Source: G963662905 sp965230045 (lineage in GTDB: Bacteria; Bacteroidota; Bacteroidia; Bacteroidales; WRLA01). From it: a stretch of 64,000 nucleotides of DNA. Each line of letters opens with the position of its first letter. Position 1 is the first letter of the stretch. The position numbers and the translations under genes are program-made. Positions 1-8,632 of the stretch are shown here, in pieces. Under the pieces are notes generated by a model, which saw nothing but the letters and a program-made list of their open reading frames with translations, did no database searches and was not told where the DNA came from. The stretch is taken from NCBI GenBank assembly GCA_965230045.1, contig OZ245940.1:2666001-2730000 (forward strand). The letters are read 5' to 3'.

Positions 1-698
1 GCGGGCGGGAAGGCCCGGATGAGATGCTGGAAAACTATAGTGGATATTTGCAAACCGATGGCTACACCGCTTACGACAACCTAAAAAACAAAGCCGAAAT
101 CACCCAATTGGCCTGCATGGCGCATGCACGCAGGTATTTTGAGAAAGCCAAGGACAATGATGCTGCACGCAGTGAATATGCGCTGGGGCAGATAAGAAAA
201 CTGTATGCCATTGAACGTCAGGCAAGTGAGCAAGAGCTACAGCCGGAGGAGGTCAAAGCATTGCGGCAAAAGGAATCAATGCCCATATTGAACGAAATGG
301 AAAGCTGGCTTAAGGAAGAAGTTTATAAAGTAGCGCCCAAAAGCGCAATCGGCAAAGCCATAGCTTACAGCCTGAAATTATGGGGGCGCCTGATCCGTTA
401 TATTGAAGACGGAAGGCTGCGCATTGACAACAACCTGGTTGAAAACAGCATCAGGCCGGTAGCCATAGGGCGCAAGAATTACCTGTTTGCGGGTTCGCAC
501 AATGCAGCCCAGCACGCGGCTATGATCTACTCCTTTTTTGCCAGCTGCAAAATCCAAAATGTCGAACCCTTCGAGTGGCTCAAGCAAACATTAGAAAAAA
601 TCCAGGAACACCCAGCCAACAAGCTCCATCAACTCCTGCCCGGACAGATTTAAAACATTATCCGGTTATATGCAAGATGCTGTTCGCCGTAGGCTTAC
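1..698 (+). mobile_element. Right end of an IS66-family insertion sequence
   Basis: The window opens inside an IS66-type transposase gene. About 45 bases after its stop lies GCTGTTCGCCGTAGGCTTAC (679-698). Read inward from the right end this begins GTAAGCCTAC, and IS66-family ends typically begin GTAA, so I place the element boundary at 698. The left end is outside the window, so terminal-repeat match and target duplication cannot be tested. Confidence 0.6.
3..653 (+). CDS. IS66-family transposase, C-terminal part (5' end outside window)
   Basis: This is the catalytic C-terminal half of an IS66 DDE transposase (TnpC type). The frame is open to the left edge, so the gene is cut by the window rather than starting at the ATG at 24. 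Visible family marks are the segment YLQTDGYTAYDN with a catalytic Asp, the block ACMAHARRYF, and the region LRIDNNLVENSIRPVAIGRKN, whose Glu should be the third catalytic acid. The C-terminus (SCKIQNVEPFEWLKQTL) matches the usual IS66 tail. No frameshift is visible in the part present. The accessory IS66 genes tnpA and tnpB would lie upstream, outside the window. It marks the start of an accessory region followed directly by a toxin-antitoxin-like pair. Confidence 0.9.
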   Translation, partial: GREGPDEMLENYSGYLQTDGYTAYDNLKNKAEITQLACMAHARRYFEKAKDNDAARSEYALGQIRKLYAIERQASEQELQPEEVKALRQKESMPILNEMESWLKEEVYKVAPKSAIGKAIAYSLKLWGRLIRYIEDGRLRIDNNLVENSIRPVAIGRKNYLFAGSHNAAQHAAMIYSFFASCKIQNVEPFEWLKQTLEKIQEHPANKLHQLLPGQI

Positions 699-752
699 GC
701 TTATGTTATACGCCCATTACCATATAAATGATTATATTTGTCCAGTATTTTA

Positions 753-1523
753 ATGAATAAACTGGACATTTTATTTGATAATTATAAATTTTTTGGTGTG
801 AAAATTACTGATTTAGTGTTATATAAGATAGAAAGGCTTCCCAATGGCTTTGTGTTCACCTATAGTGATTTTATTGATGAGGTGGATAAAAAGGAAGCGA
901 TAATTAAAACATTAAATCGACTGGCGAGTGCAGGTAAAATTATGAAGCTTAGCAAGGGAAGGTTTTATAAAGCCGAAGAAAGTCCTTTTGGTACTTTGCA
1001 ACCTGATCAAAGGCAAATAGTTAAGGATTTATTGGAAAAAGACGGTAAGTTAATAGGGTATATTACGGGTTTGGGTGTATATAACCAGTTGAAACTAAGT
1101 ACGCAGCTTAGTTTTGTAATTCAGATTGGTCGCAATGTGACCCGGCCTGCAATTAAACGCGGAATGTATAGGATAGAATTTGTTAGACAAAAAAATGTAA
1201 TTACGAAAGAGAATATTCCGCTACTACAATTACTCGATGCAATACGTTTTATTAAAAAAATTCCCGATACTACCTTAGAAGCATCCTGTAAACGTTTAAA
1301 AGCGCTATTGAACGAATTGGATGAGAAACAAAAAAGATCGATTTTGCGCCTTAGTTTAAAATATCCACCGGCAACCCGCGCTTTGCTGGGTGCTTTGCTT
1401 GAAGATATGGGACTTCAAATTGATTTAAGTGCCGTTAAAAAGAGTTTAAATCCAATAACAGCTTATCATTTAAATATATCTCCACAATTATTATCAACAA
1501 GTTTAAACTGGAATATTAAATAA
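753..1523 (+). CDS. DUF6088/AbiEi-like antitoxin of a type IV toxin-antitoxin pair
   Basis: A 256-residue protein resembling the DUF6088 family, which usually sits in front of AbiEii-type nucleotidyltransferases and acts as the AbiEi-like antitoxin and repressor. The N-terminal 70 residues look like a winged helix (segments FTYSDFIDEVDKKEAIIKTL and GKIMKLSKGRFYK). The middle part contains GYITGLGVYNQLKLSTQ, which is typical of this group. I chose the ATG at 753; a TTG at 738 is in frame but has no better support. Its stop overlaps the next start in TAATG, so the pair is probably translationally coupled. If it behaves like AbiEi it would bind its own promoter between the IS66 end and 753. The function is inferred from family and pairing. 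Confidence 0.75.
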   Translation: MNKLDILFDNYKFFGVKITDLVLYKIERLPNGFVFTYSDFIDEVDKKEAIIKTLNRLASAGKIMKLSKGRFYKAEESPFGTLQPDQRQIVKDLLEKDGKLIGYITGLGVYNQLKLSTQLSFVIQIGRNVTRPAIKRGMYRIEFVRQKNVITKENIPLLQLLDAIRFIKKIPDTTLEASCKRLKALLNELDEKQKRSILRLSLKYPPATRALLGALLEDMGLQIDLSAVKKSLNPITAYHLNISPQLLSTSLNWNIK

Positions 1524-2497
1524 TGCAACTCCATAACAATCACACTTTGTTTGAACAGGCCGTGCGTGCTACGGCGCAGTATATGCAATTGCAGGAAATC
1601 TATATTGAGAAAGATTATTGGGTGACCTATGCTTTATATGCAATATTTCATAGTGATATCGGAAAAGAAACGGTTTTTAAAGGAGGGACAGCTTTATCAA
1701 AATGCTATGGACTTATTGACCGTTTCTCTGAAGATATTGATTTGGTGGTTATAAAAGCGACTGATGAGACAGCGAATCAATTAAAAAAGAAGTTAAAGGA
1801 AATTACTGATGTAGTGAATGCAATAATGCCTGAGACAGAGATCCCGGGTATTACACAAAAGAGAGGGATGAACAGAAAAACCGGACATTCCTATCCAAAA
1901 ATGTTTAAAGGTAGTTATGGTCAGGTGCGCGATTTGGTAATACTGGAAGCAACATGGCTAGGCTATTTCGAGCCATATAGAACAAGTTCTGTCAGATCGC
2001 TTGTATATGATATGATGATAAAATCCGGCCAAATTGGAATTGCTGAGGAATATAATCTATTGCCCTTTAATGTTCAGGTTCTGGACACAAAGAGAACTAT
2101 TTGTGAGAAAATAATGTCGCTGGTTCGCTTTTCCTATACAGAACAAGCTTTTGTTGATTTAGGCAATAAGGTGCGGCATATTTACGATCTGCACCAGATG
2201 TTAAAACAGTTAGATCTTCAGGAATTTTTCGAATCATCTGATTTTCATGCTATGCTTTTGCGTGTAGCACATGATGATTTCGCAAGCTATAGGAACAATA
2301 ATAAATGGCTGTTGAATCATCCGAATGAGTCTCTGTTTTTTACTGATATTGCTGCATCCTGGCAACAAATTCGTAGTGTATATCATGATACGTTTGCAAA
2401 GTTGGTGTATGGAGAGCTTCCTCAGGAACAGGATATTATACTGACATTAGAAAGAATTAAAGGACGTTTGGGAAAAATCGTTTGGGATCTTGGATAG
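1523..2497 (+). CDS. AbiEii/AbiGii-family nucleotidyltransferase toxin
   Basis: A 324-residue protein with the AbiEii-type nucleotidyltransferase fold. The block FKGGTALSKCYGLIDRFSED followed by IDL at about residues 53-75 gives the G-[GS]-T/S turn and the DxD metal-binding pair of the family. A second conserved block, DTKRTICEKIMSLVRF, lies near residues 190-205. Known AbiEii toxins transfer nucleotides to RNA and stop growth, giving abortive infection; that role is inferred here. The start overlaps the upstream stop by one base. The gene pair sits immediately beyond an IS66 end, a typical mobile setting. No key residue appears to be missing, so it may be active. Confidence 0.85.
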   Translation: MQLHNNHTLFEQAVRATAQYMQLQEIYIEKDYWVTYALYAIFHSDIGKETVFKGGTALSKCYGLIDRFSEDIDLVVIKATDETANQLKKKLKEITDVVNAIMPETEIPGITQKRGMNRKTGHSYPKMFKGSYGQVRDLVILEATWLGYFEPYRTSSVRSLVYDMMIKSGQIGIAEEYNLLPFNVQVLDTKRTICEKIMSLVRFSYTEQAFVDLGNKVRHIYDLHQMLKQLDLQEFFESSDFHAMLLRVAHDDFASYRNNNKWLLNHPNESLFFTDIAASWQQIRSVYHDTFAKLVYGELPQEQDIILTLERIKGRLGKIVWDLG

Positions 2498-2640
2498 AAT
2501 AATATACTGTAAAAATATATTATATATATTCGTTTTAAATAATTTATTAATACAACTTTGGGTTCTTTAGGTGAGATACGTATTTAGAACCAAATTTACT
2601 GAACTGTGGCCTGACTTTAAAATTCATCCGTTGATTACCC

Positions 2641-3651
2641 TTACAACTCCACATCCTCATTCCAAATCCTCTTCCAAAGATTTTTTAAGGGTTCCGCACC
2701 ATTGAATTCTTCAGGATCGATTTTTTCCACTGGGGCAGACTTTATGCCTTCTGCAGTTTTTTGGCCTACAACGAAATTGAAGAAATACATGCCGCTGGCG
2801 CCCATTCGGATGTCGGTGATAACGATTTTGTCGCCGACCGCATAAACTTTATAAAATCCTTTGGTAAACCATTTCAAACGCTCCACATTCCAGTCGTCGC
2901 TGATGGGTTTCAAAAGCTCATGTTCGGATGTGTGGGCTTTGAAGCGGATTTCTTTTGATTGGTCAAAAATCGAGTAATAGCCTTCAATATACCCGCTTTC
3001 GGTTTTGCCGATTATTCTCCATAAAAAGGTGTTAAAAGGAGTGGGGCCGGCCAGGGTTTTGGAAACTTCAATGTTCTGAGTGGCAAGGGATTTCTTAGCA
3101 ACGGAATAAACATATTGCTGTGCGCCTAAGCTCCATAAAAGATATAAACTACTTATAATCAACCCGATTAGATTAAATTTCAGAGCGAGACGTGGCTTAT
3201 TACGCAGAAAGAAAAAGGAAGTAACACCCAACAATAAAGGAATGGTGTAAAGCGGATCGATGACAAAAACAGTTCCCCAGCCAAAGGGATGATTTGTAAA
3301 GGGGAGCAGTAATTGCGTTCCATATACATTAAAACTATCGAGCAGCGCATGCGTGATGAAAACCAGGAAAACGGCAAAAAGCCAACGAATTTTGTGGGAT
3401 TTCGTTCCGGGATGGATTTTTGTAATCAGCCAGACAATAAGTGGCGTAGCAAGTGCCATATAGAAAAAAGCATGGCTTTCAGCTCTGTGGTAAGTAAAAT
3501 CACGGATTGCATTTCCCATGGGAATGAATACGTCCAGATCGGGCAAAGTGCCAATGACAGCGCCCCATAAAGTGGCTTTACGACCCACTTTGTTTTGCAT
3601 CACTGCTTCCGCTACACTGGCTCCCAATGCTATTTGTGTGAGTGAATCCAT
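2641..3651 (-). CDS. YdjM-like inner-membrane metal-dependent hydrolase (DUF457)
   Basis: A 336-residue membrane protein of the YdjM/DUF457 family, annotated elsewhere as LexA-regulated or inner-membrane metal-dependent hydrolases. The N-terminus MDSLTQIALGASVAEAV is the usual opening of the family. It is followed by histidine- and aspartate-bearing motifs such as GTLPDLDVFIP and YHRAESHAFFY, and by HALLDSFNVYGTQLL, likely metal-ligand regions. At least four hydrophobic segments span about residues 60-180. The C-terminal third (about 190-336) is soluble and unassigned. The gene stands alone and runs towards the AbiE-like pair. A TAATTTTG box (3677-3684, minus strand) about 25 bases upstream could be its -7 element. 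The substrate is unknown. Confidence 0.75.
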   Translation of the reverse strand: MDSLTQIALGASVAEAVMQNKVGRKATLWGAVIGTLPDLDVFIPMGNAIRDFTYHRAESHAFFYMALATPLIVWLITKIHPGTKSHKIRWLFAVFLVFITHALLDSFNVYGTQLLLPFTNHPFGWGTVFVIDPLYTIPLLLGVTSFFFLRNKPRLALKFNLIGLIISSLYLLWSLGAQQYVYSVAKKSLATQNIEVSKTLAGPTPFNTFLWRIIGKTESGYIEGYYSIFDQSKEIRFKAHTSEHELLKPISDDWNVERLKWFTKGFYKVYAVGDKIVITDIRMGASGMYFFNFVVGQKTAEGIKSAPVEKIDPEEFNGAEPLKNLWKRIWNEDVEL

Positions 3652-3870
3652 GGTTTCATTTACTTTAGTATTTTAACAAAATTATGGAAGGAAAGTTGAT
3701 TTTGAGTGGTTTTGGTTGATCAATTTCTCTTGCTCTAAGGGTGCTTTCTCATGGTATGTTTTTGCAGCAAGTATTTGGATGAAGGGTTCGATTTATTGGC
3801 TGGAATAAAAACAGGTTTTGCATTTTGGAGTCCCATAAATTGAAAAAATCAATGTATTTTTGTTAGAAAT

Positions 3871-5208
3871 ATGGATTTTATGAGAAAGAGTCATCTGAGC
3901 ATAAAACTTGAAAATATCAGGGCAATTAAACATGCTGATATTGCTTTGGACGGCATTACAGTTATAGCTGGAGAAAATGGCTGCGGCAAAAGTACTGTTT
4001 CCAAATTGCTCTATCATTTGGTTTATTCTTCTCTGAACTATGATCGTTTTGTTGAAAAAAAGTTGAATGATGATTTTAGAAGGATATATAAAACTTTTGA
4101 TCAGCTAACTGCTGAATTATCCCAGTTTCTTGAGAAGGATGATTACGATAATATTAGAAATTTATTAAGATTTTCAGAACAGCAAGGATCAAATAATGAG
4201 TTGTTTGTAGATTTACTTACAAATGTTTTGGCTTCTTATGAAAAATTCTTTAATCAGCCTTCACTCACAACGTTTGGGGAAGAAAATAAGCTTTCTGACA
4301 GACTTCCCAGGATTCGTATGATTCTTGGAAGTGTTATCGATTCTGAGGATTATGGTAAAAAGAAAGTAAGCGAGCTTTTTGCAAATTTAAAGGAATACAT
4401 TTTTGATCTTGGTGATCGTTCTACGACAATTAAGGAATCCAGACCCCTGGCTATCTTAAACGAACATCTCGAAGATGCATTCTACGATTCACCCCTGCCA
4501 GACAGTTTTAATTTGTATGAATATGCTGTTCCAATTATTGATCGGAAAAATAATACGCTCATTCCAATTCACTCTATTGAACAGCTGGCTTATATTGATA
4601 CTCCAATGATATTTGGTGTAGATGCAAATGGATATCGACCACATTGGCGTGATTTGAATAAGCTTTTATCCCAATCACGTTTTAAAAAAGCAAATGGCGG
4701 GCTCGATCAAATTTTAAGCAAGGAGGTACTGCAAGGAGAGGTCAGATATGATGATCAAAAATTATCAAATGAATCCTTCGTTTATAAAAGGGCTGATGGG
4801 GAGGAGTTTAACCTGCTTGAATGTGCTACAGGGCTAAAATCTTTCAGCATTTTGCAGTTACTGTACAAAAATGGTTTGTTGAACAGTAAAACCCTGCTCA
4901 TTATCGATGAACCTGAAGCGCACCTGCATCCGCAATGGGTGGTAGAATACGCCCGTTTGATCGTTCTTTTGAATAAGGTGGCTGGAGTAAAATTTTTGAT
5001 TGCCAGCCATCATCCGGATATGATCAGTGCTATAAGGTATATCTCTGAGAAAGAGGAAGTTGATAAAACACTGCATTTCTATCTGGCCGAACGCGAGAAA
5101 GATTCTTTCTTATATAACTATGTGGATCAGGGTGTTGACATTGAAAATATTTTTTCTTCATTCAATATTGCTCTCGAAAGAATTGATATGTATGGAAAAA
5201 CAGAATAA
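3871..5208 (+). CDS. ABC-like AAA ATPase (AAA_15/AAA_21 type), candidate defence protein
   Basis: A 445-residue ATPase of the RecF/SMC-like ABC class that drives many anti-phage systems. The Walker A motif GENGCGKS lies at residues 34-41 after the opening LSIKLENIRAIK. The Walker B segment LLIIDEPEAHLHP lies at about 342-354, and the switch histidines SHH at about 379-381. The signature position reads ATGLKS near 315 rather than LSGGQ, which is usual for this class. There is no nuclease or TOPRIM domain in this chain. The next gene starts 17 bases before this one stops and encodes a PD-(D/E)XK-like protein, so the two probably form one complex. A TATTTTTG box lies at 3855-3862; if it is the promoter, translation more likely starts at the second ATG (3880). 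Confidence 0.8.
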   Translation: MDFMRKSHLSIKLENIRAIKHADIALDGITVIAGENGCGKSTVSKLLYHLVYSSLNYDRFVEKKLNDDFRRIYKTFDQLTAELSQFLEKDDYDNIRNLLRFSEQQGSNNELFVDLLTNVLASYEKFFNQPSLTTFGEENKLSDRLPRIRMILGSVIDSEDYGKKKVSELFANLKEYIFDLGDRSTTIKESRPLAILNEHLEDAFYDSPLPDSFNLYEYAVPIIDRKNNTLIPIHSIEQLAYIDTPMIFGVDANGYRPHWRDLNKLLSQSRFKKANGGLDQILSKEVLQGEVRYDDQKLSNESFVYKRADGEEFNLLECATGLKSFSILQLLYKNGLLNSKTLLIIDEPEAHLHPQWVVEYARLIVLLNKVAGVKFLIASHHPDMISAIRYISEKEEVDKTLHFYLAEREKDSFLYNYVDQGVDIENIFSSFNIALERIDMYGKTE

Positions 5209-5689
5209 ATGGCAATATTGTCCCAAAACCACTCAACAGCACCCATTATCCAAAAAGCATCCCGTATGCATTGAGAAAATTCATGAATTGTGCCGTAGGG
5301 AAGGATCGCGCAAAACTCCTTTTGAATCGGAAATCTGTTTAAATCTCGATCAAGTAGAGCATAATCTGGCAAAAAGGGAGAGGCGGAGCAAAAGAAGCAC
5401 AATGGATTTAGCATTTGGTCTGGCTCATAAATCGACAAAACGTTTTGTACTGGTTGAACTTAAGCTAAATATTAAAAGCATCTATAACCTGGAAGGATCG
5501 GAATTAAAATCTAAAATTGCTGGCTCCATTGCGTTACTTGGTCATAATCCGCAATTGCTGAATAAGTATTATTTCGTGTTTAAATCCGGTCTTAAAAATC
5601 AAGCAGAACGGAATTTAAGAAGACTCTTTGAGAACAAGAGAAATGTGTCTGGTGTTGATTTGCATGATTTAAAAAATGAGTTTTTCTAG
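5192..5689 (+). CDS. Small PD-(D/E)XK-like nuclease candidate, partner of the upstream ATPase
   Basis: A 165-residue protein with no family name I recognise. Its layout fits a PD-(D/E)XK nuclease core: a Glu in TPFESEICL (residues 43-51), an Asp in TMDLAFGL (D72), and an ExK after a beta strand in RFVLVELKLN (E89, K91), then a Lys-rich helix (SELKSKIAGSIALLG). The start at 5192 overlaps the ATPase gene by 17 bases and is the first ATG giving this fold; longer forms would read through the ATPase gene in another frame. The tight overlap implies co-expression and probably direct contact. The nuclease assignment is inference from motif spacing, and a non-catalytic partner is also possible. Confidence 0.6.
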   Translation: MEKQNKWQYCPKTTQQHPLSKKHPVCIEKIHELCRREGSRKTPFESEICLNLDQVEHNLAKRERRSKRSTMDLAFGLAHKSTKRFVLVELKLNIKSIYNLEGSELKSKIAGSIALLGHNPQLLNKYYFVFKSGLKNQAERNLRRLFENKRNVSGVDLHDLKNEFF

Positions 5690-6322
5690 ATGTCTTCTTT
5701 ACATCATACACGTTTACTGTTTCGTAATAGGCTTTTGGGTGAAAAACCAATAGTATTTTATTTTTTAAGCGTTATTGTTTTTGCATTAACTTTTTTTGCC
5801 TGCCAAAATGATTTTCATAACTCCCACGAGCAAAGCATCAATGCTTATTTCAAAGCCTTGAATGCTCAGGACTTCCGTTTGATTTCCCCTTTGATTTCCG
5901 ATAGCCTGAAAACTACCGAAATGGGTTATATCCTGACTCATAAAAAGGCGGGTTTTTATGGGCAATTCCAATGGGATTCTGTTTTTCAAGCTAAATATCA
6001 AGTGCGAGAAATTAATTTCCATTCGGATAGTGTAGAGCTGGTTGTGTCCAAAATTTGCCGTCGTATCTCATTTCTTCAGGATACGGCCTTGGTTTATCGG
6101 GTCTTGTTTGTATTTGACGGCAATCAGATTGCAGAAATCAGCACAACCGGATATATCTCAATGGATTTTGGATTATGGCAAGCACGTCGCGATAGTTTAG
6201 TGGCCTGGATTGATCAAGCACATCCTGAGCTCAATGGATTTGTGTATGACCTCAGCCCGGAAGGAGGGGTGAAATATTTGAAAGCCATAGAGATATGGCG
6301 CAAAGAGAAGAGTTGGGATTAG
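5690..6322 (+). CDS. Hypothetical lipoprotein
   Basis: A 210-residue predicted lipoprotein. An N-terminal hydrophobic segment (about 21-37) ends in LTFFAC, a good signal peptidase II site with Cys38. The next residues resemble an NTF2/DUF4878-like start (NAYFKALNAQDFRLISPLIS), but I cannot assign a family with confidence. The ATG follows the nuclease stop directly (TAGATG), so it may be the third gene of that operon, although a cell-envelope lipoprotein is an odd partner for an ATPase-nuclease pair. No function is proposed. Confidence 0.6.
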   Translation: MSSLHHTRLLFRNRLLGEKPIVFYFLSVIVFALTFFACQNDFHNSHEQSINAYFKALNAQDFRLISPLISDSLKTTEMGYILTHKKAGFYGQFQWDSVFQAKYQVREINFHSDSVELVVSKICRRISFLQDTALVYRVLFVFDGNQIAEISTTGYISMDFGLWQARRDSLVAWIDQAHPELNGFVYDLSPEGGVKYLKAIEIWRKEKSWD

Positions 6323-6502
6323 TGCCTGGTTTCGCACAAATAAGTGAAGATTAAGTCTGATTTTGCTGCGCTCATAAAAATAAGGTTTTATGTGATTGGG
6401 AATTTCTGCACTATTTCTGAGGTGTTTCATTCTGGGCTGCAGCTTTAATTTGTACTTTAGTCCATTCAAATATTATCGTTTGGAAATCAAAATTATATAA
6501 GA

Positions 6503-8626
6503 ATGAAACAATTGTTTTTTATCGCGGCATATTTCATTTTTTTGTTTTCACAACTTCACGCCCAAAAGTTATTTCCCCAACGCAGTAACAGCAATAACTT
6601 GTATGGCTATACAGATCAAAAGGGGAGCTTAAAAATTGATTATCAATTTGATGATGCAAGCTTTTTTGATAAGAAAACAAAAGCGGCAATTGTGCAGAAA
6701 GGGGAAAAATTTTTTCTGATTAATAAGGATGGTATTAAAATCAGCAAGGATTACGAGCAGTCGAGCCACTGGTATCTTCCTTATCTTGAAGATGTTATTA
6801 ATTTCCCGCTTTTCTTGCAGCGGAATAACCGTTGGTATCCTGTTAATACTGATGGAGAAGAATTAAACGACTCATTCTCGGATATTTTAGAGGATAATTT
6901 TTTGATGTTTCGGGATGGTAGTCTTGCAGCGACAGTTGTTAATGATGGGGGAAATATCGGGCTTTATCTATTTGATGAACAAAATCTTTTAGCGGATACA
7001 TATTTTGATTCCCTGCTGATCACGCCCTTTAATCGTCCGCAGCCTGTTGAAGAACAGTTTTTTAGCCTAATGTTTGAAGATGATGTGAAATTGCTGGTGC
7101 AGAAAGGGGGCAATTTTCATACTTTGGATATAAAGGACGGGTTAAGTGCTGCTTTCCAAATTGATAACCGTTTTCCGGCTTATCCGGGAGAGCTTGAGCT
7201 TTTTTCTCAAATAATTGTGCGAAAGGATAATAAACTGCACATTATGAAGGTCAAGGAAGGTAGCCTGAGTCCGGGCTTTAACAATATTTTTCAGAGCGCT
7301 AATACAATGGGTCTTCTTGCAGAAGATTATGGTTACATCAAGGTTTCTGGTACAGAAAATAATTTGTCCGGCATATATGATATTTACAAGCGGGAGTTTA
7401 TTTCTCATCCTTTTTATGATCAAATGTCCATCGATGACCAATGGGCCAGTGGTATATTTTTTCCATTTGTGCGTAAAGGTTACGGGCATTTGTATGTTGA
7501 TGATTTTCCTACGGATTTTGATCCAAAAGCATATTTCATTGAAATTTGTTACGGAGCATTAGCGCATTTGCAGGAAACCTACTATTTCCGTGAAACAAAA
7601 AAAGGACTTGAACTCGTTTGTTATGAAAGGGGTGGAGAAGCGCTTACTGTCGATGATTACCGCTTCATTCATTGCGCTGATGGCATTACCTACATGCAGA
7701 TTAATGTGGATGAAAAAAAATATAGTTTTAAAGAAACGGATATCAATCAATTTTTTGAACATTTAATCTATGCCGAAGATATGGCACGAGATGAGCGGGA
7801 AGGTTCTCAAGTACATATACCCGATTATTTGCAAGTCCCTGTTCCGAAAGTACTTCCTAAAAATGATCCGGTAATTCTTCAGTATCATGGGAAGTATGAA
7901 CTGGTGCCGCGTGATTCCATAAATACTTCTGTTTCATTGCAGTATTTTCAGATGAGGGAAATAAATAAAAAGCGGTATTTGGTCGCAAATGAAAATGGAT
8001 ACCAAGGAATTATCAACGAAAAGGGGAAAATAATTTTGCCCTTAAAATATCAGTTTATAGTAGATGCGAAAGGAAAATATATTGTGCACTCGGATTCTGG
8101 CTATGAATTTTTGGTCGATAATGGCAATGATATTATCAATCCATCGGGCATGAGTTTTGATGATTTTGATTATGCTTCTGTAATACAGGAAGATGAAAAC
8201 TTTTTTCAATATGATGACGGGCTTGAACTATTGGTTTTGAAAGACGGAAAATACGGAAAAATCAACAATGATTTTGAGTTGGTTATAAAACCGGATCGAT
8301 TCATTTATCTGGAAAACGTGAACAACAATCCAAACTCTATTGCGCTCACGGCTCATGATGGCTGGGCACTTTGCGACAGTACGGGAAAAATCATTACAAA
8401 GCAATTTATGCAGGGCATTATGCCATTGGGAGGTGTTTTTCGCTGGGAAAATAATCATAGATATGGGCTGCTTTCCAAAAATGGAGAAATGCTTACTGAA
8501 AATATTTATAACTATAAATCTTTTGAATTGGACGAGGCAAACCGTACTATTATCTTGAAAAGTGATAATTTTGGCGACAGAAGTTTTTATTTTGATGAAG
8601 ACTGGAATATTATAGAAAAGAACTAG
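6503..8626 (+). CDS. Secreted WG-repeat-like protein
   Basis: A 707-residue exported protein. The signal peptide covers about residues 1-20 (hydrophobic run ending LHAQ). The rest is built from irregular repeats of the WG/KWG type: a short strand, a G[YKI]xxxxG turn and a second strand, seen in NLYGYTDQKGSLKIDYQF, NGYQGIINEKGKIILPLKYQ, DGKYGKINNDFELVI and NRYGLLSKNGEML. WG-repeat proteins are common in Bacteroidota and mostly uncharacterised. No catalytic motif or C-terminal sorting domain was seen, so it is probably periplasmic or surface-exposed. The sugar kinase gene starts only 6 bases after its stop, implying a shared transcript, though no functional link is evident. Confidence 0.7.
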   Translation: MKQLFFIAAYFIFLFSQLHAQKLFPQRSNSNNLYGYTDQKGSLKIDYQFDDASFFDKKTKAAIVQKGEKFFLINKDGIKISKDYEQSSHWYLPYLEDVINFPLFLQRNNRWYPVNTDGEELNDSFSDILEDNFLMFRDGSLAATVVNDGGNIGLYLFDEQNLLADTYFDSLLITPFNRPQPVEEQFFSLMFEDDVKLLVQKGGNFHTLDIKDGLSAAFQIDNRFPAYPGELELFSQIIVRKDNKLHIMKVKEGSLSPGFNNIFQSANTMGLLAEDYGYIKVSGTENNLSGIYDIYKREFISHPFYDQMSIDDQWASGIFFPFVRKGYGHLYVDDFPTDFDPKAYFIEICYGALAHLQETYYFRETKKGLELVCYERGGEALTVDDYRFIHCADGITYMQINVDEKKYSFKETDINQFFEHLIYAEDMARDEREGSQVHIPDYLQVPVPKVLPKNDPVILQYHGKYELVPRDSINTSVSLQYFQMREINKKRYLVANENGYQGIINEKGKIILPLKYQFIVDAKGKYIVHSDSGYEFLVDNGNDIINPSGMSFDDFDYASVIQEDENFFQYDDGLELLVLKDGKYGKINNDFELVIKPDRFIYLENVNNNPNSIALTAHDGWALCDSTGKIITKQFMQGIMPLGGVFRWENNHRYGLLSKNGEMLTENIYNYKSFELDEANRTIILKSDNFGDRSFYFDEDWNIIEKN

Positions 8627-8632
8627 ATTAAA

